This document shows, one piece after another, positions 38,450 through 48,845 of a stretch of DNA of 64,000 nt (positions are counted from its first letter, which is position 1; every line of letters starts with the position of its first letter). The stretch comes from Paratinospora sagittata (Eukaryota; Streptophyta; Magnoliopsida; Ranunculales; Menispermaceae). The notes below the pieces were generated by a model. It searched no databases and was not told where the DNA came from. It was given only the letters and a program-made list of their open reading frames with translations. The stretch lies in contig CM069589.1 of assembly GCA_035771175.1 (NCBI GenBank), forward strand, positions 25,996,201 to 26,060,200, in the 5' to 3' direction. The position numbers were made by a program, and so were the translations under genes.

Positions 38450-41375
38450 GTGCATTCACTTAAATTGGAGTCCGGAAGAAAACGTTATGGCTATTTGAAT
38501 GCCTGTTACCCATTAACCAACGTACTTATGAATCTAATCAGCAATCAAAATTCAAAAAGCCGTAGTCATTTCTTTGGACGTATGATTTTTGTTATTGAAA
38601 AGACGTTTAAAATATCGTTTCTTCCTCTTTGCAACGCATTTTCAATCACTCAAATCGGAGACAGGAATAAAATGTTATGGCTATTTGAATGTTTTTGCCG
38701 ATCAATCAAATTACTTATCGAAAAAACCGTGAAGAAAAGTCAAAATAACCGTAACTTTTCATCCGACTTTGATTTGAGTGAGTGAAAAAGAATTGAAAAT
38801 GTCTTTTGTTCGAATTTCTAACGCATGTTCAATCACACAAATTGGAGTCGAAATCAAAAAGTTGTGGTTATTTTAAAGTTTCACACCGATCATTCAATTA
38901 CTTCCCGATTGAATCGGTAAGAAAAATTCATATAGACTTACAGTTAAATTCTGACACTGATATGAGTTAATAAAAAGGCGTTGAAAATATTGTTTATTCT
39001 TCTTTCCAAGGAATGAGCATTCACTTAAATTGGAATCCGGAAGAAAACGTTATGGCTATTTGAATGTTAGTTACGAATCTAATCAGTAATCAAAATTCAA
39101 AAAGCCGTAGTCATTTCTTTGGACGTATGATTTTAGTTATTCAAAAGACGTTTAAAATATCGTTTCTTCCTCTTTGCAACGCATTTTCAATCACTCAAAT
39201 CGGAGATAGGAATAAAATGTTATGGCTATTTGAATGTTTTTTGCCGATCAATCAAATTACTTATCAAAAAAATCGTGAAGAAAAGTCAAAATAACCGTAA
39301 CTTTTCATCCGAATTTGATTTGAGTGATTGAAAAAGAATTGAAAATGTCTTTTGTTCGAATTTCTAACGCATGTTCAATCACACAAATTGGAGTCGAAAT
39401 CAAAAAGTTGTGGTTATTTTAAAGTTTCACACCGATCATTCAATTACTTCGCGATTGAATCAGTAAGAAAAATTCAAACAGACTTTCAGTTAAATTCTGA
39501 CACTGATATGAGTTAATAAAAAGGCGTTGAAAATATTGTTTATTCTTCTTTCCAAGGAATGTGCATTCACTCAAATTGGAGTCCGGAAGAAAACGTTATG
39601 GCAATTTGAATGTTTGTTACCCATTGACCAACGTACTTATGAATCTAATCAGCAATCAAAATTCAAAAAGCCGTAGTCATTTCTTTGGACGTATGATTTT
39701 AGTTATTCAAAGGACGTTTAAAATAGCGTTTCGTCCTCTTTGCAACGCATTTTCAATCACTCAAACCGGAGACAGGAATAAAATGTTATGGCTATTTGAT
39801 TGTTTTTTGCCTATCAATCAAATTACTTATCGAAAAAATCGGGAAGAAAAGTCAAAATAACCGTAACTTTTCATCCTGACTTTGATTTGAGTGATTGAAA
39901 AAGAATTGAAAAAGTTTTTTCTTCGAATTTCTAACGCATGTTCAATCACACAAGTTGGAGCCGAAATAAAAAAGTTGTGGTTATTTTAAAGTTTCACCCC
40001 GATCATTCAATTACTTCGCGATTGAATCGGTAAGAAAAATTCAAATAAACTTAAAGTCAAATCCTGACACTGATATGAGTTAATAAAAAGGCGTTGAAAA
40101 TATTGTTTATTCTTCTTTCCAAGGAATGTGCATTCACTCAAATTGGAGTCCGGAAGAAAACGTTATGGCAATTTGAATGTTTGTTACCCATTGACCAACG
40201 TACTTATGAATCTAATCAGCAATCAAAATTCAAAAAGCCGTAGTCATTTCTTTGGACGTATGATTTTAGTTATTCAAAAGACGTTTAAAATATCTTTTCG
40301 TCCTCTTTGCAACGCATTTTCAATCACTCAAATCGGAGACAGGAATAAAATGTTATGGCAATTTGATTGTTTTTTGCCGATCAATCAAATTACTTATCGA
40401 AATAATCGTGAAGAAAAGTCAAAATAACCGTAAATTTTCATCCTGACTTTGATTTGAGTGATTGAAAAGAATTGAAAAAGTTTTTTCTTCGAATTTCTAA
40501 CGCATGTTCAATCACACAAGTTGGAGCCGAAATCAAAAAGTTGTGGTTATTTTAAAGTTTCACCCCGATCATTCAATTACTTCGCGATTGAATCGGTAAG
40601 AAAAATTCAAATAGACTTAAAGTCAAATCCTGACACTGATATGAGTTAATAAAAAGGCGTTGAAAATATTGTTTATTCTTCTTTCCAAGGAATGTGCATT
40701 CACTCAAATTGGAGTCCGGAAGAAAACGTTATGGCAATTTGAATGTTTGTTACCCATTGACCAACGTACTTATGAATCTGATCAGCAATCAAAATTCAAA
40801 AAGCCGTAGTCATTTCTTTGGACGTATGATTTTAGTTATTCAAAAGACGTCTAAAATATCGTTTCTTCCTCTTTTCGACGCATTTTCAATCACTCAAATC
40901 GAAGTCAGGAATAAAATGTTGTGGCTATTTGAATTTTTTTTGCCGATCAATCAACTTACTTATCAAAAAAATCATGTCAAAAAGTTAAAATAGCGGTAAC
41001 TTTTCATCCCGACTTTGATTTGGGTAATTGAAAAAGAATTAAAAATGTCTTTTGTTCCTATTTCTAACGCATTTTCAATCACACAAATTGGAGTCAAAAT
41101 GAAAAAGTTGTGGTTATTTTAAAGTTTCACACCGATCATTCAATTACTTCTCGATTGAATCGGTAAGAAAAATCCAAATAGACTTACAGTTAAATTCTGA
41201 CACTGATATGAGTTAATAAAAAGGCGTTGAAAATATTGTTTATTCTTCCTTCCAAGGAATGTGGATTCACTTAAATTGGAGTCCGGAAGAAAACGTTATG
41301 GCTATTTGAATGTTTGTTACCCATTGACCAACGTACTTATGAATCTAATCAGCTGTAATACCCTGTATTTCACAA

Positions 41376-41660
41376 AAAAAACAAAAAAACAAAAAAACAA
41401 AAAAAAAAAAAAAATTAATATTTCGAAAATTATTTATTCGAAAAAAAAAAAAAAAAAAAATTTCGAAAATTATTTATTCGAAAAAAAAAAAAAAAAAAAT
41501 TATTTTTCGAAAATTATTTATTCGAGAAAAAAAAAATTACTATTCAAAAAAAAAAAAAAAAAAAAAAAAAGAAAAATATTTTTCGAAAATTATTTATTGG
41601 AAGAAAAAAAAAAATATTTTTCGAAAATTATTTATTGGAAGAAAAAAAAAAAAAAAAAAA
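41376..41660 (+). repeat. A-rich tract with repeated TTTCGAAAATTATTTATT motif
   Basis: Runs of A are interspersed with five copies of TTTCGAAAATTATTTATT (or close variants ending TCG or TGG), near 41421, 41461, 41506, 41581 and 41620. TTTCGAAA is an 8-bp palindrome. This occupies the place where the poly(A) tract, minisatellite and promoter of the 5' LTR should be, and none of those follow it. Confidence 0.85.
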
Positions 41661-42003
41661 ATTGATATATCTAAAACTATATATAGTTATGACTTCTATA
41701 TATAGTTAAGATTAAAAATAATTATATCTGATTTTTATATAGTCTAAATTTTAAAAATATATATATATATATATATAGTTGCTTTATGAAAACTATATAT
41801 ATAATTATGATGAGATATGTCTATACATTCATAGGTGAATACGACATATATGCATCAAATCACTAATGAAGAAAATTTCATGATGGCATAAACATCAACA
41901 GAAAACTCGAAAATAATGTCTGGAAGACAAGGCATAACTCTTAAAAATATTAGGAATATATTTTGTGTCTTTCACACAAATTTATTTTCCTTTCAGCAAA
42001 AGA
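41661..42003 (+). other. AT-rich leader upstream of captured ORF
   Basis: Contains several ATATATAT/CTATATATAG tracts (41680-41810) and then ordinary sequence. Just before the ORF, a pyrimidine-rich TTATTTTCCTTTCAG (ending near 41997) resembles a plant 3' splice acceptor 7 bp before the ATG, so the ORF may be the downstream exon of a spliced transcript. No LTR sequence or primer binding site was recognised. Confidence 0.55.
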
Positions 42004-43596
42004 ATGACCTCAAGGGAGGGAACAACTTCTACTAGTAGGGAACCAATTCCCACTAGACTAACGGAATTGTCCAAAAGAGAGATTGTGACCATGAGGAGCA
42101 TCGACAATAGCGATCTCCGCCTCCGTCCGATCCTTCATAACAAACTCGCAACACTGGATTGGTTAAATATAACCAAAGTCGAGGGTCAAGTCTCTTACAA
42201 CTTGGTTAGATCCTTCTATGAAGCCATGAATTACGTGGGACTTCACGGAGATCCGATCAGCCCTCACTTAGAGACAACAATCATGGGAACGACAATTCCT
42301 ATCAATATCGCGATTATTGCTCGCCTTTTGGAGATTCCGATTGAGGAACTGATTATTGATCCACATGACCCCCAGACAGTTGCAGCGATCGCAGAATCTA
42401 ATGCACAACTGTTCAATTCCCTCGCCAAAGAGCCATACACTCAATCAACATACACCAACCTTCCAAACAATCATCTTAAGCCATCTCTTGTCGGCCTCGG
42501 AAAGATTGTATACGGCAACATCTTGCCAGAAAGGGGCACTAGGGGCACTATGTCAAGGGCCCAACTCCTTGTGCTGTATTGCATAGAGAAGAACATAAAA
42601 GTCTCTCTACCACACATCATCATCCAACAAATGTTGAGAGTGATTCAAAACCCTTTAAAGAAGGAATTCCTCGGCTACGGAATCTTGATTATGAGGATAC
42701 TTCACGAGGCCAACGTTGACACTTTCGATGGAACGTCAAAGCTGATCACTGAACCAGTTACAGCATCCTCTATCTTCAAGACCTATGGCACAAGTGGAGG
42801 GGTAACTGACGAAGAGGTATTCGGCACGACAAACAGAATTGCCGAAAGAATGAGGGACAAGCACGGGCGTTGCCTTCGCAAATGTCGACGCAAGATGCCT
42901 GTCAGAGACGGCCCAAATAATGATTCAAATCCCAATCCTACATCAAACCCAGCCCTGAATACTGATCCAATTGATCCACCACTTACTGATGAAGAATTAT
43001 ATGCCACACTAAATTCGCCACTACAAAGTCATGATAGACAAGGTCCACAAGCAAATCCACCAACTTGGAACGTACCAACTCAAGGCAACACTTCGTACCA
43101 AAGATTTCCACCTTCTGCGGTACAGTATCAGCCAGTTCCACAAGTTGCTGTAAACCAACAACAACAGTATTGGGCCTCACCAAATCTTGGAGGACCCAAC
43201 ATTCCAATGAGCCCATTGTTCCCAACTTTTTCATCTCAAACAAACCAAATTATCCAAGGGGTTCCGGTTAGGGGATCTCCGCACAATCAATACAACTACG
43301 TTCCACCTATGAATCACCCATACAACCAATACTTTCCTCCAATGCCTATGGCCTACCCTTCACCTACGAGACAACCAACCCATCAACCACCAATGGGACA
43401 ACCGACTAACCTACTTGAACGGTTAGATGAAATGGCATCCAATATTGCTGCACTGAAAGATAGCCACAATCATGTATTAACTCGTTTGCAAAACTCCAAC
43501 GCAGAGCGCGCACACTCTCAACCTTCTGTTAGTAGTCATTCCGTACATAACAGTAGATCTCGAAGAAATGGTGGTAGGCAAGAACGTCAAAATTGA
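42004..43596 (+). CDS. Captured ORF, PF20167-like plant transposon-associated protein
   Basis: An uninterrupted 530-codon frame from the ATG at 42004 to TGA. The frame is open 13 codons further upstream, but the first ATG is here. Residues about 50-290 form a globular region with W53, an LVRSFYEAM stretch and an SRAQLLVLYCI stretch. From memory this resembles the plant 'putative plant transposon protein' family (PF20167), which has no established biochemical function. Residues about 280-302 are strongly basic (KHGRCLRKCRRK) and could be a nuclear localisation signal. Then follow a long Pro/Gln/Asn-rich low-complexity region, a short leucine-heptad segment near 475-505 (LLERLDEMASNIAAL) and a basic tail. 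Codon use and base composition differ from the surrounding satellite. It sits between a damaged 5' LTR and gag, where Ty3/gypsy elements normally have only a leader, so capture is inferred. The lack of stop codons suggests it was functional recently. Confidence 0.6.
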   Translation: MTSREGTTSTSREPIPTRLTELSKREIVTMRSIDNSDLRLRPILHNKLATLDWLNITKVEGQVSYNLVRSFYEAMNYVGLHGDPISPHLETTIMGTTIPINIAIIARLLEIPIEELIIDPHDPQTVAAIAESNAQLFNSLAKEPYTQSTYTNLPNNHLKPSLVGLGKIVYGNILPERGTRGTMSRAQLLVLYCIEKNIKVSLPHIIIQQMLRVIQNPLKKEFLGYGILIMRILHEANVDTFDGTSKLITEPVTASSIFKTYGTSGGVTDEEVFGTTNRIAERMRDKHGRCLRKCRRKMPVRDGPNNDSNPNPTSNPALNTDPIDPPLTDEELYATLNSPLQSHDRQGPQANPPTWNVPTQGNTSYQRFPPSAVQYQPVPQVAVNQQQQYWASPNLGGPNIPMSPLFPTFSSQTNQIIQGVPVRGSPHNQYNYVPPMNHPYNQYFPPMPMAYPSPTRQPTHQPPMGQPTNLLERLDEMASNIAALKDSHNHVLTRLQNSNAERAHSQPSVSSHSVHNSRSRRNGGRQERQN

Positions 43597-44376
43597 TTAC
43601 TGGCAATGTAAATCTTTCTATTATATATGAATGAAATGTTTTGTTTAAGACTATCTTTGGTGGGCCGACTTACAACCATTCTTTCTTTTGTATCACTAAC
43701 TTTGGAGTGGTATGGGACACAACAAAATTGGATGATACTAAATAAAATGTGGAAGTAAGAAAACCCATGACCTTGTGTGAAAAGAAACATTTGGAGAAAG
43801 TTGCATTACTAATATTATCACTAAGTTTACACGGTATGGGACGAGTAAATTTGGACGATACTATTAGTGAACTTCTATTCAGCCAATGTTTTTAGAGACC
43901 GTGTTCATACAACTTAACTTGGTTGACACCCTTATTACTAAATTCATGTGGTATGGGACATACGAACTTGGATAATAATCGAACAGACTAAGAGTAAGCG
44001 TATGAATGCATAAGCTTGCGATAGAACGTTAGTTCAGGCTATTTACCGAGGCAAATCTTAGAATTCTTATGACTCGTATGGATTTTCAATGAAATATATG
44101 TATGTTCACGAACACCAAAACAAAATCATTTTAAATACTTGCAAAGTTTTCTACTTATTATATAGACATTCTAACCTTGTTTGTTTTTACACCATGGCCA
44201 CACATACGAGATATATAAGATTCTTTGATTCCTCAACAACAACTTTACACTCTACTTAGAAAAATAGGTGATTTTAATATTACAGTACTCTCGAAATTGT
44301 TGCTGAGCATACTATAACATTATACTTGCCTACAGTTTCTTAATCTTGGTTTTCTTTTCTCCTTGCCAGTGAGAAA
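43597..44376 (+). other. Noncoding spacer with a degenerate ~120-bp triplicate
   Basis: No convincing gene. Three diverged copies of a segment centred on GGTATGGGAC followed by a TTGGATgATACTA-like block lie with their GGTATGGG at 43709, 43833 and 43950 (spacings 124 and 117 bp), each preceded by a CTAA-TTT/TTC block. At the right end, TTCTTTTCTCCTTGCCAG (ending near 44369) looks like a plant 3' splice acceptor just before the gag ATG at 44377. Confidence 0.6.
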
Positions 44377-44891
44377 ATGCAAACCAGGAAGAGAGGAAGA
44401 CCACGTACTGTTCGTCCCACAGTTGAGGCACCTCCTGAGACTCAGGAACCGCCGCCTCCGACAACAGCACAGGCCACACCCGACACTGCCACTATATCTG
44501 GGCAGGCAATACCACCACCACCCGCACCCTTTGCCATGCCTTCAAGCATTGAAACCTTCTTCGCTGGATTTATTGAGGCAATGAAGGTCACTGTTCAAAC
44601 TGCCGTTCGTGAGACTGCAGCCAGTCAGGTTGCCACGGTACAAGCACCTATAAAATTTGGGTCGGAAGCTCAAACCGATCAGATTACTAAATACAAGCGA
44701 CTACAACCTCTTACTTTCGATGGCACCATTGATCCTGATGAGGTGCAAAAGTGGCTAGATGAGTCAAAGAAGGCTCTTGATGCAATGGGAGTCGATGAGA
44801 CTCGCAAAATTCCACTAGCAACTTACCAACTTGTTGGTGGAGCAAACAAATGGTGGCTCACAGTGAAAGAAGACCCACGGGTCAATTTAGC
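44377..44891 (+). pseudogene. gag: gag, N-terminal fragment
   Basis: The ATG at 44377 opens a frame with a Pro/Thr-rich N-terminus (residues 1-55), a hydrophobic FFAGFIEAMKV segment, and the start of a retrotransposon gag domain (LTFDGTIDPDEVQKWL, then [24 protein letters not shown]). The last part matches the gag of the minus-strand element at the right edge (its first ~30 visible residues). Homology stops after PRVNLA, near 44891. The rest of gag, including the CCHC knuckle, is deleted. The frame runs 4 codons into the pol remnant and stops at 44904. Confidence 0.88.
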
Positions 44892-45002
44892 ATACCACTT
44901 GTGAAAGTGCTCTGGGATCACCACGGCGTAGAGGAAGCAACATGGGAACTAGAATCAACAATTAAACAAAAATACCCTGAATTGTTTTCTAGCACCAACT
45001 GA
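44892..45002 (+). pseudogene. pol: pol C-terminal remnant (chromodomain-like tail)
   Basis: In the +1 frame relative to gag, 36 codons and a TGA read IPLVKVLWDHHG, VEEATWELES and TIKQKYPELF. This is characteristic of the C-terminal end of plant chromovirus pol, where VKVLW and EEATWE belong to the chromodomain. It is joined directly to the gag fragment, so about 4 kb (rest of gag, protease, RT, RNase H, integrase) was lost in one deletion. It ends 238 bp before the 3' LTR, the normal position for the end of pol. Confidence 0.85.
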
Positions 45003-45227
45003 TGAAGTGATACGTTGTATTATTTTCACTTATCAATATCAGGATGAAACATTGTTTACACCTATCTTAATACATTGTTTCACTTCAAGAACTACCAGAT
45101 GTCTGAAAATAATATCAATGGATAGAGTATTGCACACATGCAGTGGCCTCATTCACAGCCTGTGGCTACTTCTCAAACCGCCAACCCCCATCACTACTTG
45201 ACTTGATTTCGAGGGCGAAATCCCTTT

Positions 45228-45240
45228 AAGGGGGGTAGAG
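45228..45240 (+). promoter_or_regulatory. Polypurine tract
   Basis: AAGGGGGGTAGAG lies immediately 5' of the 3' LTR's TGTAATACCC, the position and composition required for the plus-strand primer of reverse transcription. The 225 bp between pol and this tract (45003-45227) hold no gene. Confidence 0.85.
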
Positions 45241-45259
45241 TGTAATACCCTGTATTTCA

Positions 45260-45296
<37 letters not shown>

Positions 45297-45321
45297 ACTA
45301 TTTGAAATTTTTACTATTTGG

Positions 45322-45630
45322 GCAACGCCAGAACGTTCAGGCGCCTGCCAGAACGTTCAGGCGCCTGCCAGAACGTTCAGGCGGCATGCCAGAACGTTCA
45401 GGCGCCATGCCAGAACGTTCAGGCGCCATGCCAGAACGTTCAGGCGCCTGTCAGAACGTTCAGGCGCCTGCCAGAACGTTCAGGCGCCTGCCAGAACGTT
45501 CAGGCGCCTGCCAGAACGTTCAGGCGGCATGCCAGAACGATCAGGCGCCTGCCAGAACGTTCAGGCGGCATGCCAGAACGTTCAGGCGCCTGCCAGAACG
45601 TTCAGGCGCCATGCCAGAACGTTCAGGCGC
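45322..45630 (+). repeat. Palindromic minisatellite in LTR copy 3 (15 units)
   Basis: Fifteen 20-21 bp units containing GAACGTTC and CAGGCGCCTG or CGGCATGCC variants, the longest array of the four. The eleventh unit reads GAACGATC. It lies upstream of TATATAA at 45641. Confidence 0.92.
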
Positions 45631-45640
45631 ACAAAATCTC

Positions 45641-45647
45641 TATATAA
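45641..45647 (+). promoter_or_regulatory. Probable LTR TATA box (copy 3)
   Basis: TATATAA in the same context as copies 1 and 2. As this is a 3' LTR, transcription from here would read out into the flanking satellite. Confidence 0.65.
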
Positions 45648-48278
45648 GAAACCTCCTCATTTCTCATTTCTCACACCAAATCACCTTCTCTTGTGATTTT
45701 TCTTCTCCTTTCTACGCATTCTAAGTTTTTAGTCTTTGAGACTCCCGGTGGGGTGCAACAAATTTCTGTCCGGAGGAAAGCGCCAGATCTGAAAGCGGTG
45801 CAACGAAGTTCTGTCCGGAGAAAAACACCAGATCTGAAGGTGGGAACGAAACATAGGTTTGCGTGTTTTATAACTTTTATTAAAGTTTACATTCAATTAT
45901 TATTATGTCTACTATTCATTTACACTGCATTATGTCAATAATGTTATGACCTGAATGTTATAACTTTGCACGTCGTGATACCGACCCTGATAAGGTTCAC
46001 TAGACGTTGCCAAAGTCAGTCTAAATGTCAAGAAAGACCAGACCAGTAGACTAGACCAGTTCATGCATTGGCATCATACATATCACAACCTAGGGACGTA
46101 TATGGTTTATGACTTATAGAATAGTCAGAAGCATTGCTCACTATTCATTATATTTCTCTGGAGAAGGACGTACATGAGAACCCGGCTACACCCGGGGAGG
46201 GACATCAGTACGTGAATTCAGAGCATCGTTCCTGTACATGAATTCAGGCGATGTACGCTCATCAAACCATTAATACGTGACGGTGTCATGCATACATTCA
46301 TATTGATTGATTATGATGCTCACATGTGTAATTTAAGATATTTGATATTGAAGTAGGCTTTATTAATTGTTATACTCATGCACTATTTACCCACTGAGCG
46401 CGTTAAGCTCACTCCAATATTATCAAATCTTTCACAGGAAATTAGGGTGGACTGGGTGCAGGTTATGGGGCCCACATTTTGTACCCTTTGTATGAATCAT
46501 TGGGATTTTGGGAGTATGTTCCCTTGACCATTTTATGTACAAAAGTATTCTGAATTATATGAAATCAGATTTGTACTGTGTACCGTATTTCCGTTGTGCA
46601 CTCTGTTATTACCATTATGATTGTTCCAAATGCACGGCCCGTCCGAGAGTGTACCGCCGGTTTAGGCGCGTCCGGGCGGGGTGTGACATCAGCAATCAAA
46701 ATTCAAAAAGCCGTAGCCATTTCTTTGGACGTATGATTTTAGTTATTCAAAAGACGTTTAAAATATCGTTTCGTCCTCTTTGCAACGCATTTTCAATCAC
46801 TCAAATCGGAGACAGGAATAAAATGTTATGGCAATTTGATTGTTTTTTGCCGATCAATCAAATTACTTATCGAAATAATCGTGAAGAAAAGTCAAAATAA
46901 CCGTAACTTTTCATCCTGACTTTGATTTGAGTGATTGAAAAAGAATTGAAAAAGTTTTTTCTTCGAATTTGTAGCGCATGTTCAATCACACAAGTTGGAG
47001 CCGAAATAAAAAAGTTGTGGTTATTTTAAAGTTTCACCCCGATCATTCAATTACTTCGCGATTGAATCGGTAAGAAAAATTCAAATAAACTTAAAGTCAA
47101 ATCCTGACACTGATATGAGTTAATAAAAAGGCGTTGAAAATATTGTTTATTCTTCTTTCCAAGGAATGTGCATTCACTCAAATTGGAGTCCGGAAGAAAA
47201 CGTTATGGCAATTTGAATGTTTGTTACCCATTGACAAACGTACTTATGAATCTAATCAGCAATCAAAATTCAAAAAGCCGTAGTCATTTCTTTGGACGTA
47301 TGATTTTAGTTATTCAAAAGACGTTTAAAATATCGTTTCTTCCTCTTTGCAACGCATTTTCAATCACTCAAATCGGAGATAGGAATAAAATGTTATGGCT
47401 ATTTGAATTTTTTTGCCGATCAATCAAATTACTTATCGAAAAAATCGTGAAGAAAAGTCAAAATAACCGTAACTTTTCATCCGACTTTGATTTGAGTGAT
47501 TGAAAAAGAATTGAAAATGTCTTTTGTTCGAATTTCTAACGCATGTTCAATCACACAAATTGGAGTCGAAATCAAAAAGTTGTGGTTATTTTAAAGTTTC
47601 ACACCGATCATTCAATTACTTCCCGATTGAATCGGTAAGAAAAATTCATATAGACTTACAGTTAAATTCTGACACTGATATGAGTTAATAAAAAGGCGTT
47701 GAAAATATTGTTTATTCTTCTTTCCAAGGAATGTGCATTCACTTAAATTGGAATCCGGAAGAAAACGTTATGGCTATTTGAATGTTAGTTACGAATCTAA
47801 TCAGTAATCAAAATTCAAAAAGCCGTAGTCATTTCTTTGGACGTATGATTTTAGTTATTCAAAAGACGTTTAAAATATCGTTTCTTCCTCTTTGCAACGC
47901 ATTTTCAATCACTCAAATCGGAGATAGGAATAAAATGTTATGGCTATTTGAATGTTTTTTGCCGATCAATCAAATTACTTATCGAGAAAATCGTGAAGAA
48001 AAGTCAAAATAACCGTAACTTTTCATCCGACTTTGATTTGAGTGATTGAAAAAGAATTGAAAATGTCTTTTGTTCGAATTTCTAACGCATGTTCAATCAC
48101 ACAAATTGGAGTCGAAATCAAAAAGTTGTGGTTATTTTAAAGTTTCACACCGATCATTCAATTACTTCGCGATTGAATCAGTAAGAAAAATTCAAACAGA
48201 CTTTCAGTTAAATTCTGACACTGATATGAGTTGATAAAAAGGCGTTGAAAATATTGTTTATTCTTCTTTCCAAGGAAT

Positions 48279-48845
48279 GTGCATTCACTCAAATTGGAGT
48301 TCGGAAGAAAACGTTATGGCAATTTGAATGTTCGTTACCCATTGACCAACGTACTTATGAATCTAATCAGCAATCAAAATTCAAAAAGCCGTAGTCATTT
48401 CTTTGGACGTATGATTTTAGTTATTCAAAAGACGTTTAAAATATCGTTTCGTCCTCTTTGCAACGCATTTTCAATCACTCAAATCGGAGACAGGAATAAA
48501 ATGTTATGGCTATTTGATTGTTTTTTGCCGATCAATCAAATTACTTATCGAAATAATCGTGAAGAAAAGTCAAAATAACCGTAACTTTTCATCCTGACTT
48601 TGATTTGAGTGATTGAAAAAGAATTGAAAAAGTTTTTTCTTCGAATTTCTAACGCATGTTCAATCACACAAGTTGGAGCCGAAATCAAAAAGTTGTGGTT
48701 ATTTTAAAGTTTCACCCCGATCATTCAATTACTTCGCGATTGAATCGGTAAGAAAAATTCAAATAAACTTAAAGTCAAATCCTGACACTGATATGAGTTA
48801 ATAAAAAGGCGTTGAAAATATTGTTTATTCTTCTTTCCAAGGAAT
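48279..48845. repeat. Representative 567-bp monomer made of three ~189-bp subunits
   Basis: Chosen as a full-length unit. Aligning on the shared GCATT mark, the subunits start near 48281, 48465 and 48654, and the next monomer's mark is at 48848, giving subunits of 184, 189 and 194 bp. All three share in order: GCATT, a TCAnTCA-CAAATTGGAG block, a GTTATGGCTATTTGAATG block (GTTGTGGTTATTTTAAAG in the third), an ACC/GCCGAT-ATTCAATTACTT block, and a terminal TGAnTTnAGTnATTnAAAAG block followed by GTTnAAAATAT. The 545-bp class lacks 22 bp in the second subunit, just after the TTACTTATC block. Confidence 0.9.
48468..48619. repeat. 18-bp perfect inverted repeat in subunit 2 of the monomer
   Basis: The left arm TTTTCAATCACTCAAATC (48468-48485) is the exact reverse complement of the right arm GATTTGAGTGATTGAAAA (48602-48619), separated by 116 bp. 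The same pair occurs in the first unit at 185-202 and 319-336. In 545-bp units the spacer is 22 bp shorter. Some units carry CAAACC instead of CAAATC and so lose the last base pairs. A transcript could fold into a long-loop hairpin, or the arms could simply be shared ancestral subunit sequence in opposite orientation. Confidence 0.85.

Larger units (their letters stand above)
26095..41353. repeat. Satellite array, segment C (27 monomers)
   Basis: In-phase monomers begin near 26116, 26683, 27250, 27795, 28361, 28927, 29472, 30038, 30604, 31149, 31715, 32260, 32826, 33392, 33937, 34504, 35071, 35638, 36204, 36749, 37316, 37883, 38450, 39015, 39561, 40128, 40694 and 41261. The last is interrupted 93 bp in by the next retrotransposon. 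The unit at 39015 is 546 bp because of a different, 21-bp deletion in subunit 1 (reading GTTAGTTACGAATC). The 22-bp-deleted class is last seen at 36204 and is absent from there to the end of the array. No gene was seen. Confidence 0.96.
41354..46688 (+). mobile_element. Rearranged non-autonomous Ty3/gypsy element with captured ORF
   Basis: Bounded by TGTAATACCCTGTATTTCAC at its start and GGGTGTGACA at its end, with TCAGC duplicated at 41349-41353 and 46689-46693. Excising it with one TCAGC restores a 567-bp monomer (41261 to 47168). Contents in order: about 20 bp of recognisable 5' LTR start plus an A-rich stretch, an AT-rich leader, a 530-codon ORF not typical of this family, a gag N-terminal fragment fused to the last 36 codons of pol, a polypurine tract and a complete 3' LTR. 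The rest of the 5' LTR and the primer binding site were not found. Protease, RT, RNase H and integrase are absent, so it could move only in trans. Confidence 0.88.
45241..46688 (+). mobile_element. 3' LTR of the rearranged element (copy 3)
   Basis: Complete 1448-bp LTR from TGTAATACCC to GGGTGTGACA, with a poly(A) tract, a 15-unit minisatellite, a TATA box and R/U5-like sequence colinear with copy 1. It differs from copies 1 and 2 by scattered substitutions, by the longer minisatellite, and by loss of most of the second ~60-bp GGGACGTAC repeat near 46225-46240. It is not matched by an equivalent 5' LTR, although the target duplication shows that the element's left end is the original LTR start. 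Confidence 0.92.

Noticed and set aside
42783..43243. Minus-strand frames inside the captured ORF
   Set aside because: Short shadows of the long plus-strand ORF, with no recognisable domain.
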